In this document: piece after piece, positions 25,755-34,746 of the stretch
Layout of the letters: every line of letters begins with the position of its first letter
Position numbering within the stretch: position 1 is the stretch's first letter
Assembly: GCA_026713545.1 (NCBI GenBank)
Contig: JAPOOG010000097.1
Coordinates: forward strand, 1-64,000
DNA: 64,000 nt
From: Bryobacterales bacterium
GTDB taxonomy: Bacteria; Acidobacteriota; Terriglobia; Bryobacterales; UBA6623
Reading direction: 5' to 3'
Made by a program: the position numbers and the translations under genes
The notes under the pieces: model-generated
Seen by the model: only the letters and a program-made list of their open reading frames with translations
The model's database searches: none
What the model was told of the DNA's origin: nothing

Positions 25755-27814
25755 CTCCTGCGCCGGTTCGGGAGGGAGGAGTCCGGGTCCCATACGATCT
25801 CGCATTCCGGCAGCGCGGTCTTCAGCCTCTGATGACCCTCGGCGCTGATCAGGGTGTGGTAAAGGTTGAGCTTTTCGAGTTTGGACAGTTGCGAAAGGTG
25901 CGGAACACTTTCATCGGTGACGAGAGTGCTGTCGAGACTGAGCGTTCTCAATTCCCGCAGTCCTGTGATCTGCGAGAGTCCCTCATCCGAGACCTCGGTG
26001 TAATCCAGGTCGAGATCGGTGAGCTTCGTCAACTTCCCGATCGACTTCATCCCGGCGTCACTGAGGCGCGTTCGGACCATCGCGAGTTGCCTCAACTCCG
26101 TCAAACCTTCCAGGTTCACCAGCCCTTCGTCGGTGAACCGCGTGTAGCTGAGCGAAAGCCACCTGAGGCCGGTCAACCCCTTCAGGTGAACCAGTCCCTT
26201 GTTCGTCAGATCGGTCGCGGCCACGTCGAGCAACGCGAGTGTCCGCAAGTCCGCCAGGGCCGACGCCCCCTCGTCCGTGATGTCGGTTTCAGCAACCCAT
26301 AGCCTTGTCAGCGACTTCAGGCCGGCTAGGGGCGGCAGGCCGATGTCGCGTAGCGGCGCGCCGACCACACTCAGCTCCTCGAGTTGCTGGAGCCCCCGGA
26401 TGTGCTCCAGCCCTGGTCCTTCGATCACGGTCTGGTCGAGACGAAGGTTCCTGAGACCACGCAAGCCCTTGAGGCGCTGTAGCCCGGCGTCCGAGACGAG
26501 GGTGCTCGTGAGGTCCAGCTCGGTTACTCCCGGCAGGTGCTCCAGGCAGCGCACGCCCAGATCGCCGGTCTCGGTCGCCGCCAAGGAAAGGCGGCGTAGA
26601 TTCGGCAGACCCTTGAAGCTCTCCAGAACCCTGTCGGTAACCGCCGTTCGCGCAAGAGAAACCTCACGCAGCACGCCGTTGACGATCTCCGCCTCCCCGC
26701 CCATGCTTCGCACCCACCGAGCGATCGCCTCCTCACTACCGCCCGCAGGGAAGGGCACGGCGCTTACCTCCGGGTTTCGAGGCGAGACGTCAAGGAAGAT
26801 CAGTCTCGCCTCCGGCAGGGCGGCTTGCAAGGCTTCCACGCCCGCTTTGGTCACACGTGAATAGCGCAGGTCCACTTCTCTCAGGCGCTTCAGGCGTGCA
26901 AGCCGTTCCAGGCCGGCGTTCGACACTTTCGTGTTGTAGAGATTGAGGACCTCGAGTCCCGTCAGCCGAGCCAATCGTTGCAGTCCGTGGTCGCTGATAC
27001 CGGCGCTCCGCAGATTGAGCGTCTTGAGCTTGACAAGGCCTTCGAGATGAACCAAGCCGGCATCGGTGACCCGATTGCCCTGTAGATGCAGCTCCTCGAG
27101 ATCGTGCAGGTCCCGAATGTAGGCCAGACCCTCGTCGGTCACCCGCGTGTCGCCGATCCAAAGCTTCTGAAGGGCCTTCATGTTCTCGATGTTCCGCATG
27201 CCCTCGTCATCCAGCCGGCAATAGGTCAGATCCAGGGATTTCAGGTTGCGAAAAGGTCCCAGTGAATGCCCGCGGACGGCGGCCCTTCGCACCCGGAACT
27301 CCTCGAGATTCGTCAGTGCGGCAATCTGCTCGATGCCCTCGTCCTTGAAGCGGCCGTTGAACTCTCGAAAGAAATAGCTGAAAGTGAGCCTCCGCAGGGA
27401 ACTGAGGGGTGCCAGGTGGCGCATCTGAGGGTTTTGATTGTCGTCAAGTTCCGGATGGCGAATCCACATGGGCTGAGGGAGATGGAGTTCCTCGAGGTGC
27501 CTGAGCTTGCTGAGTCTCGCCAGGTCGGGCGGCTTCATGTTCGTTCCGACAAGGTTCAGGGTTTCCAGCTTGAACTCCCCGTCAGGTAGTTGATTCACCG
27601 ACCTGACGGGTTCTCCTTTACCGGCCAGAACGACCGTTCCACCGGTTCGCAGGACCCATTCAGCGACCCTTCGATCGGCAGGCTCTCCGAACAGTGACCG
27701 AGACGCCGCAGGAGTCAGAAGACAGAACAGAACAAGGACGGATGCGAACCGAGACTCTGCATGAAAGCTACTGACACGGCGCTGAGTCAGAGAACCCGTC
27801 CTGTTCTCGCGCAT
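25751..27814 (-). CDS. large secreted leucine-rich-repeat protein
   Basis: A 687-residue protein. I place the start at the ATG at 27814, which has GAAGGGA seven bases upstream and directly precedes a signal peptide (ASVLVLFCLLTPAASRS); the frame stays open to 27994 but the added residues have no support. More than twenty leucine-rich repeats with the VTDEGLxxLxxLxxLxxLxL pattern follow, interrupted at about residues 340-375 by a non-repeat segment that repeats the start of the mature domain (IARWVRSMGGEAEIVNG against VAEWVLRTGGTVVLAG), implying internal duplication. A TATAGT on the coding strand at 27856-27851 is a promoter candidate. Ligand unknown. Confidence 0.85.
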   Translation of the reverse strand: MRENRTGSLTQRRVSSFHAESRFASVLVLFCLLTPAASRSLFGEPADRRVAEWVLRTGGTVVLAGKGEPVRSVNQLPDGEFKLETLNLVGTNMKPPDLARLSKLRHLEELHLPQPMWIRHPELDDNQNPQMRHLAPLSSLRRLTFSYFFREFNGRFKDEGIEQIAALTNLEEFRVRRAAVRGHSLGPFRNLKSLDLTYCRLDDEGMRNIENMKALQKLWIGDTRVTDEGLAYIRDLHDLEELHLQGNRVTDAGLVHLEGLVKLKTLNLRSAGISDHGLQRLARLTGLEVLNLYNTKVSNAGLERLARLKRLREVDLRYSRVTKAGVEALQAALPEARLIFLDVSPRNPEVSAVPFPAGGSEEAIARWVRSMGGEAEIVNGVLREVSLARTAVTDRVLESFKGLPNLRRLSLAATETGDLGVRCLEHLPGVTELDLTSTLVSDAGLQRLKGLRGLRNLRLDQTVIEGPGLEHIRGLQQLEELSVVGAPLRDIGLPPLAGLKSLTRLWVAETDITDEGASALADLRTLALLDVAATDLTNKGLVHLKGLTGLRWLSLSYTRFTDEGLVNLEGLTELRQLAMVRTRLSDAGMKSIGKLTKLTDLDLDYTEVSDEGLSQITGLRELRTLSLDSTLVTDESVPHLSQLSKLEKLNLYHTLISAEGHQRLKTALPECEIVWDPDSSLPNRRRS

Positions 27815-28016
27815 GAGGATTCCCTTCGCAAAGTCCCCGTCCGACTCCCCACTATACAGGAGGCCTGCATCGATCCAACCCGCGGCACCTGGCGCCTGTG
27901 CAGGTTCGACTCCGCCAAGCGGCTTCGTTGAAGTCCGTCCGGGTACGGATGAGGGAGGGCGGCGGCCAAGATACCCGTGCCGGAACCTCCGCAAGCTCCC
28001 CGCCGCGGCTCTCTGT

Positions 28017-28022
28017 TAGAAT
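28017..28022 (+). promoter_or_regulatory. TAGAAT -10-like box upstream of the MocA-type oxidoreductase
   Basis: GTTAGAATCGG occurs 70 bases before the ATG at 28093 in the divergent intergenic region shared with the large LRR gene. It matches the box used before rpiB and the metallohydrolase. Confidence 0.4.
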
Positions 28023-28092
28023 CGGAACGCGTTGGGAACCGCTCGGTTCCACGAGGCGAAGCGCGCCATTCCGGGGCGCTTGGAGAGGCGGC

Positions 28093-29244
28093 ATGGACAA
28101 GCAATCGAAGCAGGCTTCCACACGCAGAGAGTTCGTCAAGGATGCGGGTGTGGCGGCGGCCGGTTGGACGATCATTCAACCGGAATCGGTGTACGGGACG
28201 CCGGCGAACTCGAAGGCAAAAGTCGGACTGTTGGGCTGCGGCCGACGTGGATCGCGAGTCAGCAAGCTGTTCCTCAAGAACCCGGGCACGGAATTGACGG
28301 CTCTCGCCGACGTCTACGACGACCAGATCGCCGCGGCCCGCAAGAGCCTGCCTGCGCCCGGCGCGCAAGCCTACAAGAGCGCTCAGGCGATTCTGGACGC
28401 CGATATCGACGCGATCTACATCGCCACGCCGCCCTATCTCCACCCGGAGCACTTCGAGCTGGCGGTTGCCTCGGGCAAGCACATCCTGATGGAAAAGCCG
28501 GTAGCGGTCGACCCGGCCGGCGTGCGCCGTGTGGTCGCCGCGTCGAAGAACGTCAAGCCCGGACAGATGGTGATGGTCGACTACCAGCAGCGGTGGGGCA
28601 AGGACTATCGCCGCGCCTACGAGATGGTCGTGGGGGGCGAGATCGGTGAGATTCGCATGATTCGCTCCGCCTGGCTGGGCGGCCCCCTGCCGATCCGCAA
28701 AGGGCATCCGGAGTCGGAGGAGCGTGTTCGAAACTGGTTGTTCTACAAGGAGTTGTCCGGCGACATCATCGTCGAGCAGAATTGCCACAACATCGACGTC
28801 GTCAACTGGTTCACCGGAGTCCACCCGGTCAGCGCGACCGGCTACGGTGCTCGCGTGGTGCGCACCGACATCGGCGACGTCATGGACAGTCTGGCCGTCA
28901 ACTACAAGCTGCCCGACGGCCGCGTCTACACGCATTCGGCGAATCAGATTTCCGTGGGCGGCTACCGTGACGTGGGCGAATACTTCTTTGGAACCAAGGG
29001 CGTGATGTCAACTTCGCGCCGCGGCTACACGACCAATGTCGAAGGACGGAGCCCCTCGCGGCAAGCGACCAAATACAACATCACCGACGATGTGATCGAG
29101 CACTTCGTCAAAGGCGCGCGCGGCGAGATCCCGCCGGAGAACGCGGCGCCGTTCGCGGCCGAGAGCACGATGACCGCCATCATGGGCCGCCTCGCGATCG
29201 ATCTGAAGCGCGAAGTGACGTGGGACGAAGCCTACAACATGTAG
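28093..29244 (+). CDS. Gfo/Idh/MocA-family oxidoreductase with Tat signal
   Basis: A 383-residue NAD(P)-dependent oxidoreductase. From the ATG at 28093 it begins with a twin-arginine-type leader (STRREFVKDAGVAAAGW), then a Rossmann fold with VGLLGCGRRGSRV, the conserved MEKPVAVD motif, and the C-terminal alpha/beta domain. Family members oxidise or reduce sugars and inositols; Tat-exported ones usually carry their cofactor across the membrane. A frame upstream to 27898 has no support. It could belong with the sugar-acid genes at 40-44 kb, but no neighbour specifies the substrate. Confidence 0.9.
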   Translation: MDKQSKQASTRREFVKDAGVAAAGWTIIQPESVYGTPANSKAKVGLLGCGRRGSRVSKLFLKNPGTELTALADVYDDQIAAARKSLPAPGAQAYKSAQAILDADIDAIYIATPPYLHPEHFELAVASGKHILMEKPVAVDPAGVRRVVAASKNVKPGQMVMVDYQQRWGKDYRRAYEMVVGGEIGEIRMIRSAWLGGPLPIRKGHPESEERVRNWLFYKELSGDIIVEQNCHNIDVVNWFTGVHPVSATGYGARVVRTDIGDVMDSLAVNYKLPDGRVYTHSANQISVGGYRDVGEYFFGTKGVMSTSRRGYTTNVEGRSPSRQATKYNITDDVIEHFVKGARGEIPPENAAPFAAESTMTAIMGRLAIDLKREVTWDEAYNM

Positions 29245-29521
29245 GCCAGGCGGTACTCAACCTGGACTTTGTCGAGCCTGGCAACGCCGGGATGGGCTCC
29301 GGTTTGTCGGTGCTTGATGCGCCAACGGCCTCCGCGGTCTGGGCCGGCAGAGAGGTTCCCGTTTCGGCGATACTCCGCCCACTCCATAGTGCTATTCTCT
29401 AGTCGTCTGGGAAGAGTGGCCCCGGGGTTCCCGACGAAGCGATGACCCGCATTCGGATGACCTGCCGGTTCGCCGCTCGCCGGTCACCCTGTTAGCTGAC
29501 AACCCCGTTCGAGATCCCACC

Positions 29522-29791
29522 ATGAGCGAAAACGAACGCCACGAGATGCTCCGTACCGTCTCCGAGGCCCATGCCAGCCTCGAAGAACTCGCCTTACGGC
29601 TGCGCCGCCGGCTGGGGTCGAAAGCACCGGCCCTGCAGGCCGCCGTCAAGGCCGAACAGGAGATGGTTCGTCTCCGCCGCGAACTGCAGCAGCTCGTTGT
29701 CGATGAACCGGAATTTCCCAGCCGGCGCGGGCCTTCCCGCGAAGGTCGCCGCGGCGGCAAGGCGGTCGATACCGACCGGCTGCGGCGGTAG
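29522..29791 (+). CDS. small helical protein of unknown function
   Basis: An 89-residue frame with an even, protein-like composition: an N-terminal amphipathic helix with heptad-like leucines (LEELALRLRRRLG), a second helix (VRLRRELQQLV) and a basic, disordered tail (RRGPSREGRRGGK). No known family is recognised and no strong ribosome-binding site precedes the ATG. It stands alone between the oxidoreductase and the broken formylglycine-generating gene. The basic tail would suit nucleic-acid binding, which is speculation. Confidence 0.45.
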   Translation: MSENERHEMLRTVSEAHASLEELALRLRRRLGSKAPALQAAVKAEQEMVRLRRELQQLVVDEPEFPSRRGPSREGRRGGKAVDTDRLRR

Positions 29792-29974
29792 AAGCTTGCC
29801 AACGACGAGCCCTGAGCCGATCCGCGTCCCGTGAGCGGGGCAAATTTCCAGTTGTTTAAGATCTACCCCGAAGGCAGTAAACGCCTCTGCGGGCTTCGGA
29901 GTGCGGGGTTTTCGTCACAGGGCGTCCGGAGACAGAAAGCCGCCGGCGCGGTGGTATGTTTGGGGGAAGTTCCG

Positions 29975-30785
29975 ATGCTACGCGCCGTAGGCCCCGATAT
30001 GATCTCCGCAACGATGAGGACCTGCACCCTGGCTCTCCTGCTGACGGCCGTTGTTGTTCAGGCGGAGACGCAACCCGGGGAATCGCGGGAGTTCGACGGA
30101 ATCCAGTTCGTGTGGGTGCCGGCGGGGAGTTCCGGATGGGCTCGATCAGCGAGAGATCGATGGCCGACGAGCGGTTGTTGACGCGGGTGCGGATCAGCCG
30201 CGGGTTTTTCCTGGGCAAATACGAGATGACGCAGGGGCAGTGGGAGGCGGTGATGGGGAGCAACCCCTCTGAGTTCCACGAGTGCGGTCCGGATTGCCCG
30301 GTGGACAGCGTCTCCTGGGACGATGTGCAGGAGTTCGTCGGGAAGATGAACGCAGCCGTGGGAGAGAAGCGGTACCGTCTGCCGACGGAGGCGGAGTGGG
30401 AGTACGCGGCGCGGGCGGGGACGAGCGAGGACACGTATGCGGGAACTTGACGAGTTCGTTCGGTCGGGACCGGGCGTTGGAGAAGATCGCGTGGTACGAC
30501 GATAACAGCGGGGATCGCCCGCATCCCGTGGGTGGCAAGGCGCCGAATGCCTGGGGGCTCTACGACATGCTGGGGAACGTGCTGGAGTGGGTTGCGGACC
30601 GGGACGGGGACTATCCGGGCGGTTCGGTGACAGACCCGCGGGGTCCCGCGTCAGGCTGGACCCGGGTGTATCGAGGCGGCAGTTGGTTAGCCGGCGCCAC
30701 GTTCAGCCGTGTTTCGCGTCGCTACAGCCACTTCCCCGACCACCGCGATTACGATCTCGGATTCCGCCTGTTGAGGACGGAGTAG
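29975..30785 (+). pseudogene. formylglycine-generating-enzyme-like (SUMF1) gene broken by two frameshifts
   Basis: Three frames join into one SUMF1/FGE-sulfatase-type protein: a signal peptide and FDGIQFVWVPAG (frame of 29975), then EFRMGS...TRVRISRGFFLGKYEMTQGQWEAVMG...YRLPTEAEWEYAARAG, then NAWGLYDMLGNVLEWVAD...RVYRGGSW...GFRLL. The breaks are at a GGGG run near 30127 and at GGG near 30441; one added G at each restores a continuous protein of about 270 residues. Start is ATG 29975 with GGGGGAAG just upstream. Domains of this type install formylglycine on sulfatases or have other roles; a sulfatase follows at 31202. Either a recent pseudogene or homopolymer under-calling in the assembly. Confidence 0.75.
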
Positions 30786-31201
30786 CCCTGTTCGGTTTAC
30801 CCTCTTACCCTGTGCCCAGCGCCGCGAGAACGGGGGAAGTGCGAAGGCGGGCGTATCAGCGCCCATGACGAGCGGAGAACCGCCCGCTTGGACCGTGAGT
30901 GGCCGCGGGCTAGAAAAATTGCCCGAGCAATGTGGGGACTCGGGCGTAAACGACGATCGATCGGGGTGTCGTGGGCACGTGTGCCACAACTTGTATTTCT
31001 CTGTCGAGGCTAGAGAACAAACATGCGTCATGGCGTAAGTCCTGTTAAATCAACGAGGGAGCCGCTCCCACCTGTCTCCTCAGCCTCCCGAACGCCCCCG
31101 CCTCTCCCCATCGCCAGCGGCGGGATCACGCACATGCATTGACACCGAAATAGCGCTCCGCGAGAATGAACCTGCCGATAGTCGAGTCAAGGAGGATCTC
31201 C
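30786..31201. other. gene-free stretch before the sulfatase
   Basis: No supported gene in either strand. The right end holds the sulfatase ribosome-binding site (AGGAGG at about 31190). No terminator or repeat was recognised. Confidence 0.5.
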
Positions 31202-32725
31202 ATGTCGAGCAGCTTGCCGCGCGGCGGCTTTTTGAAGCGGGTCATGCTGTCGTTCTTCGCCGCGGGCATTCTCACCGCCTTGTGCGCCGCGGAATCGGAG
31301 CGGCCCAACATCCTGTTCATCTACACCGATGACCACTCCTACCGCACGGTCAGCGCCTACCCGCAGGCGTATCCCTGGGTCAAGACGCCGACGATCGACC
31401 GGCTGGCGCGCGAAGGCGTGCGCTTCGAGTCCGCCTACATCGGCACCTGGTGCATGCCGTCGAGAGCCACCCTGCTGACGGGGCATCATCAATTCGGCGT
31501 CGAGTCGATGCGCATGGAGGGGCCGTACCCCGGCAGCGCCTACGATCCCGACCAGTGCCCCTTCTGGCCCAAGACGTTTCGCGACAACGGATACTTCACG
31601 GCCCACATCGGCAAATGGCACACGGGCGTCGACACCGGATACGGCCGCGACTGGGATTTTCAGATCGTCTGGAACCGGCCCCGGTTCACCCAGAACCATC
31701 AGAACTACTACTACGACCAGCCCATCACCTATCAGGGCCGGGAGACCAAAGAGCTCAACCGCTACTCGACCGACCAGTACACCGATTGGGCCATCGACCT
31801 GATCAAGGGCGAGGGACGCGACGAAGAGAAGCCCTGGTACCTGTGGTTGTGCTACGGCGCGGTCCACAGTCCGTTCACCCCGGCCGACCGTCACATGAAG
31901 GAGTACGCCGGCATCGACTTCAATACACCGGCCGACATCTTTCCGATGCGGCCCGGCAAACCCGACTGGGCACAGAAAATCAACGCCTGGGAAAAGGGTC
32001 CCGGCGGCAGACCGGTGTGGCGCGGACGCAGCCTGATCTCATACGTCCGGCAGTATCACCAGGGGGTGCTGGCGATCGACGAGGGAATCAATCGCCTGCT
32101 CGCGACGCTTGAAGAGACCGGTCAGCGCAAGAACACGCTGATCGTCTTCACGTCCGATCAAGGCCTGGCCTGGGGCCAGCACGGTTTTCGCGGGACGAAG
32201 GTGGCTCCCTACGACGCGACGATTCGATCGCCGCTGATCGTGAGCTTCCCCGGCAGGCTGCCGCAGGGCGCGGTCTGCCCGACGCCGGTGGGCGGCGTGG
32301 ACATCGTCCCGACGTTCTTCCGATTCGCGGGCATCGAACTGCCCTGGGAGATGCATGGCAACGACCTGACACCGCTGCTCGAGAACCCGAACGCCGACTG
32401 GCCGCATCCCATGTTGCTTACGGGTACCGGACGTATGTACGGGTCCGACACGAACGTGATTCCGAAAGGAGAGGGGGCTTTCCACGGACCGGTGCCGTGG
32501 TACGTGATGCTGCGCGAGGGGCGCTACAAATATATCCGCCCGCTGGTCGAAGACCTCGAAGAGCTGTACGACCTCACGGCCGATCCGGAGGAACTCGACA
32601 ACCTCGCGGTCAAGGCTGAGCACCGCGAAACCCTCGAGCGCCTGCGCGCCACGGCCATCGCGGAGTTGCGCAAAGACGGCGCGGGCTTTGTCGACTCGAT
32701 GCCGCCGGTGCGGGAGAGCTGGTAG
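31202..32725 (+). CDS. secreted sulfatase
   Basis: A 507-residue type I sulfatase. The ATG at 31202 is chosen because AGGAGG precedes it and a signal peptide follows (MLSFFAAGILTALCAA). The first metal-binding motif is NILFIYTDDHS; the residue converted to formylglycine is C84 in CMPSRATLLTG, the classical C-x-P-x-R signature; further conserved elements are GKWHTG and FTSDQGLAWGQHG. It hydrolyses sulfate esters, probably on polysaccharides, in the periplasm. Maturation requires a formylglycine-generating enzyme; the candidate just upstream (29975) is frameshifted in this sequence. Confidence 0.93.
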   Translation: MSSSLPRGGFLKRVMLSFFAAGILTALCAAESERPNILFIYTDDHSYRTVSAYPQAYPWVKTPTIDRLAREGVRFESAYIGTWCMPSRATLLTGHHQFGVESMRMEGPYPGSAYDPDQCPFWPKTFRDNGYFTAHIGKWHTGVDTGYGRDWDFQIVWNRPRFTQNHQNYYYDQPITYQGRETKELNRYSTDQYTDWAIDLIKGEGRDEEKPWYLWLCYGAVHSPFTPADRHMKEYAGIDFNTPADIFPMRPGKPDWAQKINAWEKGPGGRPVWRGRSLISYVRQYHQGVLAIDEGINRLLATLEETGQRKNTLIVFTSDQGLAWGQHGFRGTKVAPYDATIRSPLIVSFPGRLPQGAVCPTPVGGVDIVPTFFRFAGIELPWEMHGNDLTPLLENPNADWPHPMLLTGTGRMYGSDTNVIPKGEGAFHGPVPWYVMLREGRYKYIRPLVEDLEELYDLTADPEELDNLAVKAEHRETLERLRATAIAELRKDGAGFVDSMPPVRESW

Positions 32726-32816
32726 CCGCCCGGCCCGCGCCGCGCATCGAAAACGCGGGGAGGGCTGCGGCCCGATCAGCCTCCTGATTTTCTCCGTGCA
32801 CCGGGAGAATGGCAGG

Positions 32817-34448
32817 TCAGTCGCCGCTGATGCAGAACAGTTCGTCCTGGCTGCGCAGGAAGAGATCGCCCCCGACGACGACCGGGGACGAGACGAACAT
32901 CTCGTCGCCCATCTCGTTGGTGGCGAGCACTTCGTAGGTCTTGCCGAGCTTCAACACGACCACGTCGCCCTGCTCGGTGGCGAGGTAGAGCTTGCCGTTG
33001 GCGGCGACGGGCGAGGCCTTGAACGAATAGACCTCGGGCAGCCGCTGCTGCAGATAGAACGGCTCGCCCGACTTGGCGTCCACGGCGCTCACCATGCCGC
33101 GGTCGGTGATGAAGTAGAGGATGCCGTCATGCAGCACGGGCGACGCGGTGTAGGAGTTGCCTCTCTGGTTGCTCCAGGCGATGTAGTCGGTGCTGTCGGT
33201 CAGGTCGCCCGAGCCGCCGAGCTTGATGGCCAGCGCATTGGCGTCGCGCCACCCGGTCATGGCGATCACCATCTCATCGTCGACGTTGACGACGGCCGGG
33301 ATGGCATTGCCTCCGAGGCCGCCGGCTTCCCAGATCAATTCGCCGGTCTCGAGATCGTAGGACCGAACGCGCGTGGAGCTGGTGACGAGTTGCTTCCGCC
33401 CTTCGTGCTCCACGACGATCGGCTGCGGCCAACTGCTCCTTTCTTCACGCCCTGCGCGCCAGATCTCTTTTCCATCCCGCTTGTCGAGGACCACGATGTA
33501 GGACTCACCCTCGTGGTCGTTCTGAATCACGAGATGATTGCCGTGAATGATCGGCGCAATGCCCTCGCCGAAGGCGAGCCTCATCTGTAGCTGGCCGAGG
33601 TCCTTCTTCCATTTCAGGTTGCCTTCCAGGTCAAAGGCGTACATACCGCGCGACCCGAAGTTCACATAGAGCGTTTCTCCGTCGGTGATGGGCGAGTTGG
33701 AAGCGAAGCTGCCGTACTGGGCGTGGTGGCCTTCATGGGGCCGCAGCTCGGTGGCGGTCTGCTCCCAGAGGACCTTGCCCGTATTCTTGTCGACCGCCAT
33801 CACGACGAATTTGTGGGCCGGAATGGCGCTGCCGCCCGCGGCAGGCCCGCCCGTTCCTCCACGCCGCCCGCCCGGTCCGCCTCTTTCGCCGCGCCGCCCG
33901 CCCGGTCCGCCCGGACCTGCTCTTTCGCCGCGCCGGCCGCGTCCGCCGGCGAAGGCCGACCGCATGATGGCGCGAAACTGCTGGCGCTCTTCGTCGCTCA
34001 GCTCATCCATGCTGCGGCCCTTGAGCAGTTCCTCGGCCTGCTTGCGCTGCTCCTCGGGAAGACGCTCCAGCATCCGGGCCGGATCGAAGCCCCGGCCCCG
34101 TGCTCCAGGGCCGCCCCTCTGCGGGCCTCCCGGACCTCCCGGGCCTGCCCGGCGGCCGCCGCCGGCCTGGGCCTGCGGCGTCGACTCGGTGGGCACGGCG
34201 GTGGTAAGAAAGATCGTGTCGCCCCAGATCACGGGCGTCGAGTTGCCCTTCCCGGGAATATTGATCTTCCACTTGACGTTCTCGGCGCCGGAGAAGTGCA
34301 ACGGCGCGTCGCCTTCCGCAACCCCGTTGTTGTGGGGCCCGCGCCATTGATGCCAGGAATCCTTGATGTTCGGGTCGGCGGAAAGCGCCAAGGCCGCGGT
34401 CAGGGCAAGAACAGCGGCAAGGGTTATGGTTCGGGGTCTCACGATCAT
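32817..34448 (-). CDS. PQQ-like beta-propeller protein with a Gly/Arg-rich insertion
   Basis: A 543-residue secreted protein (signal about residues 1-23) whose body is a seven/eight-bladed PQQ-like propeller; repeated blades show the GxLYxxxxxGxxxAxDxxTGxxxW pattern, as in DKNTGKVLWEQ and DLETGELIWEAG. Such proteins, unlike true quinoprotein dehydrogenases, often lack a cofactor and act as scaffolds. Residues 94-208 form an unusual low-complexity insertion between blades, rich in GGPGG/RRGERGG, with one short helical island (LPEEQRKQAEELLKG...SDEERQQFRAIM). GAGGAG precedes the ATG and a 16-base palindrome sits upstream (34463-34478). Confidence 0.85.
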   Translation of the reverse strand: MIVRPRTITLAAVLALTAALALSADPNIKDSWHQWRGPHNNGVAEGDAPLHFSGAENVKWKINIPGKGNSTPVIWGDTIFLTTAVPTESTPQAQAGGGRRAGPGGPGGPQRGGPGARGRGFDPARMLERLPEEQRKQAEELLKGRSMDELSDEERQQFRAIMRSAFAGGRGRRGERAGPGGPGGRRGERGGPGGRRGGTGGPAAGGSAIPAHKFVVMAVDKNTGKVLWEQTATELRPHEGHHAQYGSFASNSPITDGETLYVNFGSRGMYAFDLEGNLKWKKDLGQLQMRLAFGEGIAPIIHGNHLVIQNDHEGESYIVVLDKRDGKEIWRAGREERSSWPQPIVVEHEGRKQLVTSSTRVRSYDLETGELIWEAGGLGGNAIPAVVNVDDEMVIAMTGWRDANALAIKLGGSGDLTDSTDYIAWSNQRGNSYTASPVLHDGILYFITDRGMVSAVDAKSGEPFYLQQRLPEVYSFKASPVAANGKLYLATEQGDVVVLKLGKTYEVLATNEMGDEMFVSSPVVVGGDLFLRSQDELFCISGD

Positions 34449-34462
34449 GATGTCTCCTCGAC

Positions 34463-34478
34463 AACAGTATGTACTGTT
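34463..34478. promoter_or_regulatory. 16-bp palindrome upstream of the PQQ-like gene
   Basis: AACAGTATGTACTGTT is a perfect inverted repeat (AACAGTA / TACTGTT, centre TG) 14 bases upstream of the start codon of the PQQ-like propeller gene. It overlaps a TACATACT-like box on the minus strand, so it is well placed as an operator for a dimeric regulator. Confidence 0.5.
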
Positions 34479-34746
34479 TTGCTAAGGCGAAAACTCTTGC
34501 GTTCAGGTTAGCGGTATCCGTGAATTCTCGCGTGGGACAGTGACCATCTTCAGATCAGCAGCTTCCCCCTGGACGCGCAAAGTGCGAACGTCCGCAGTCG
34601 GAGGTGCTTTTAGCGGTGGATGATCAATCGAACAGGTCGGCATGGGTTCCGGTCCGCATCAGGAGAGCAGAGCGTCAAGAGGTTATTGTGGAGCTGCCCG
34701 GCAGTCGACTCCTCCTGACCGGAGAAAACCCGTTGAGGCGCCAAAC

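Noticed and set aside
27898-28092. N-terminal extension of the MocA-type oxidoreductase
   Set aside because: Residues from the upstream start have no family similarity and would place the Tat signal internally.
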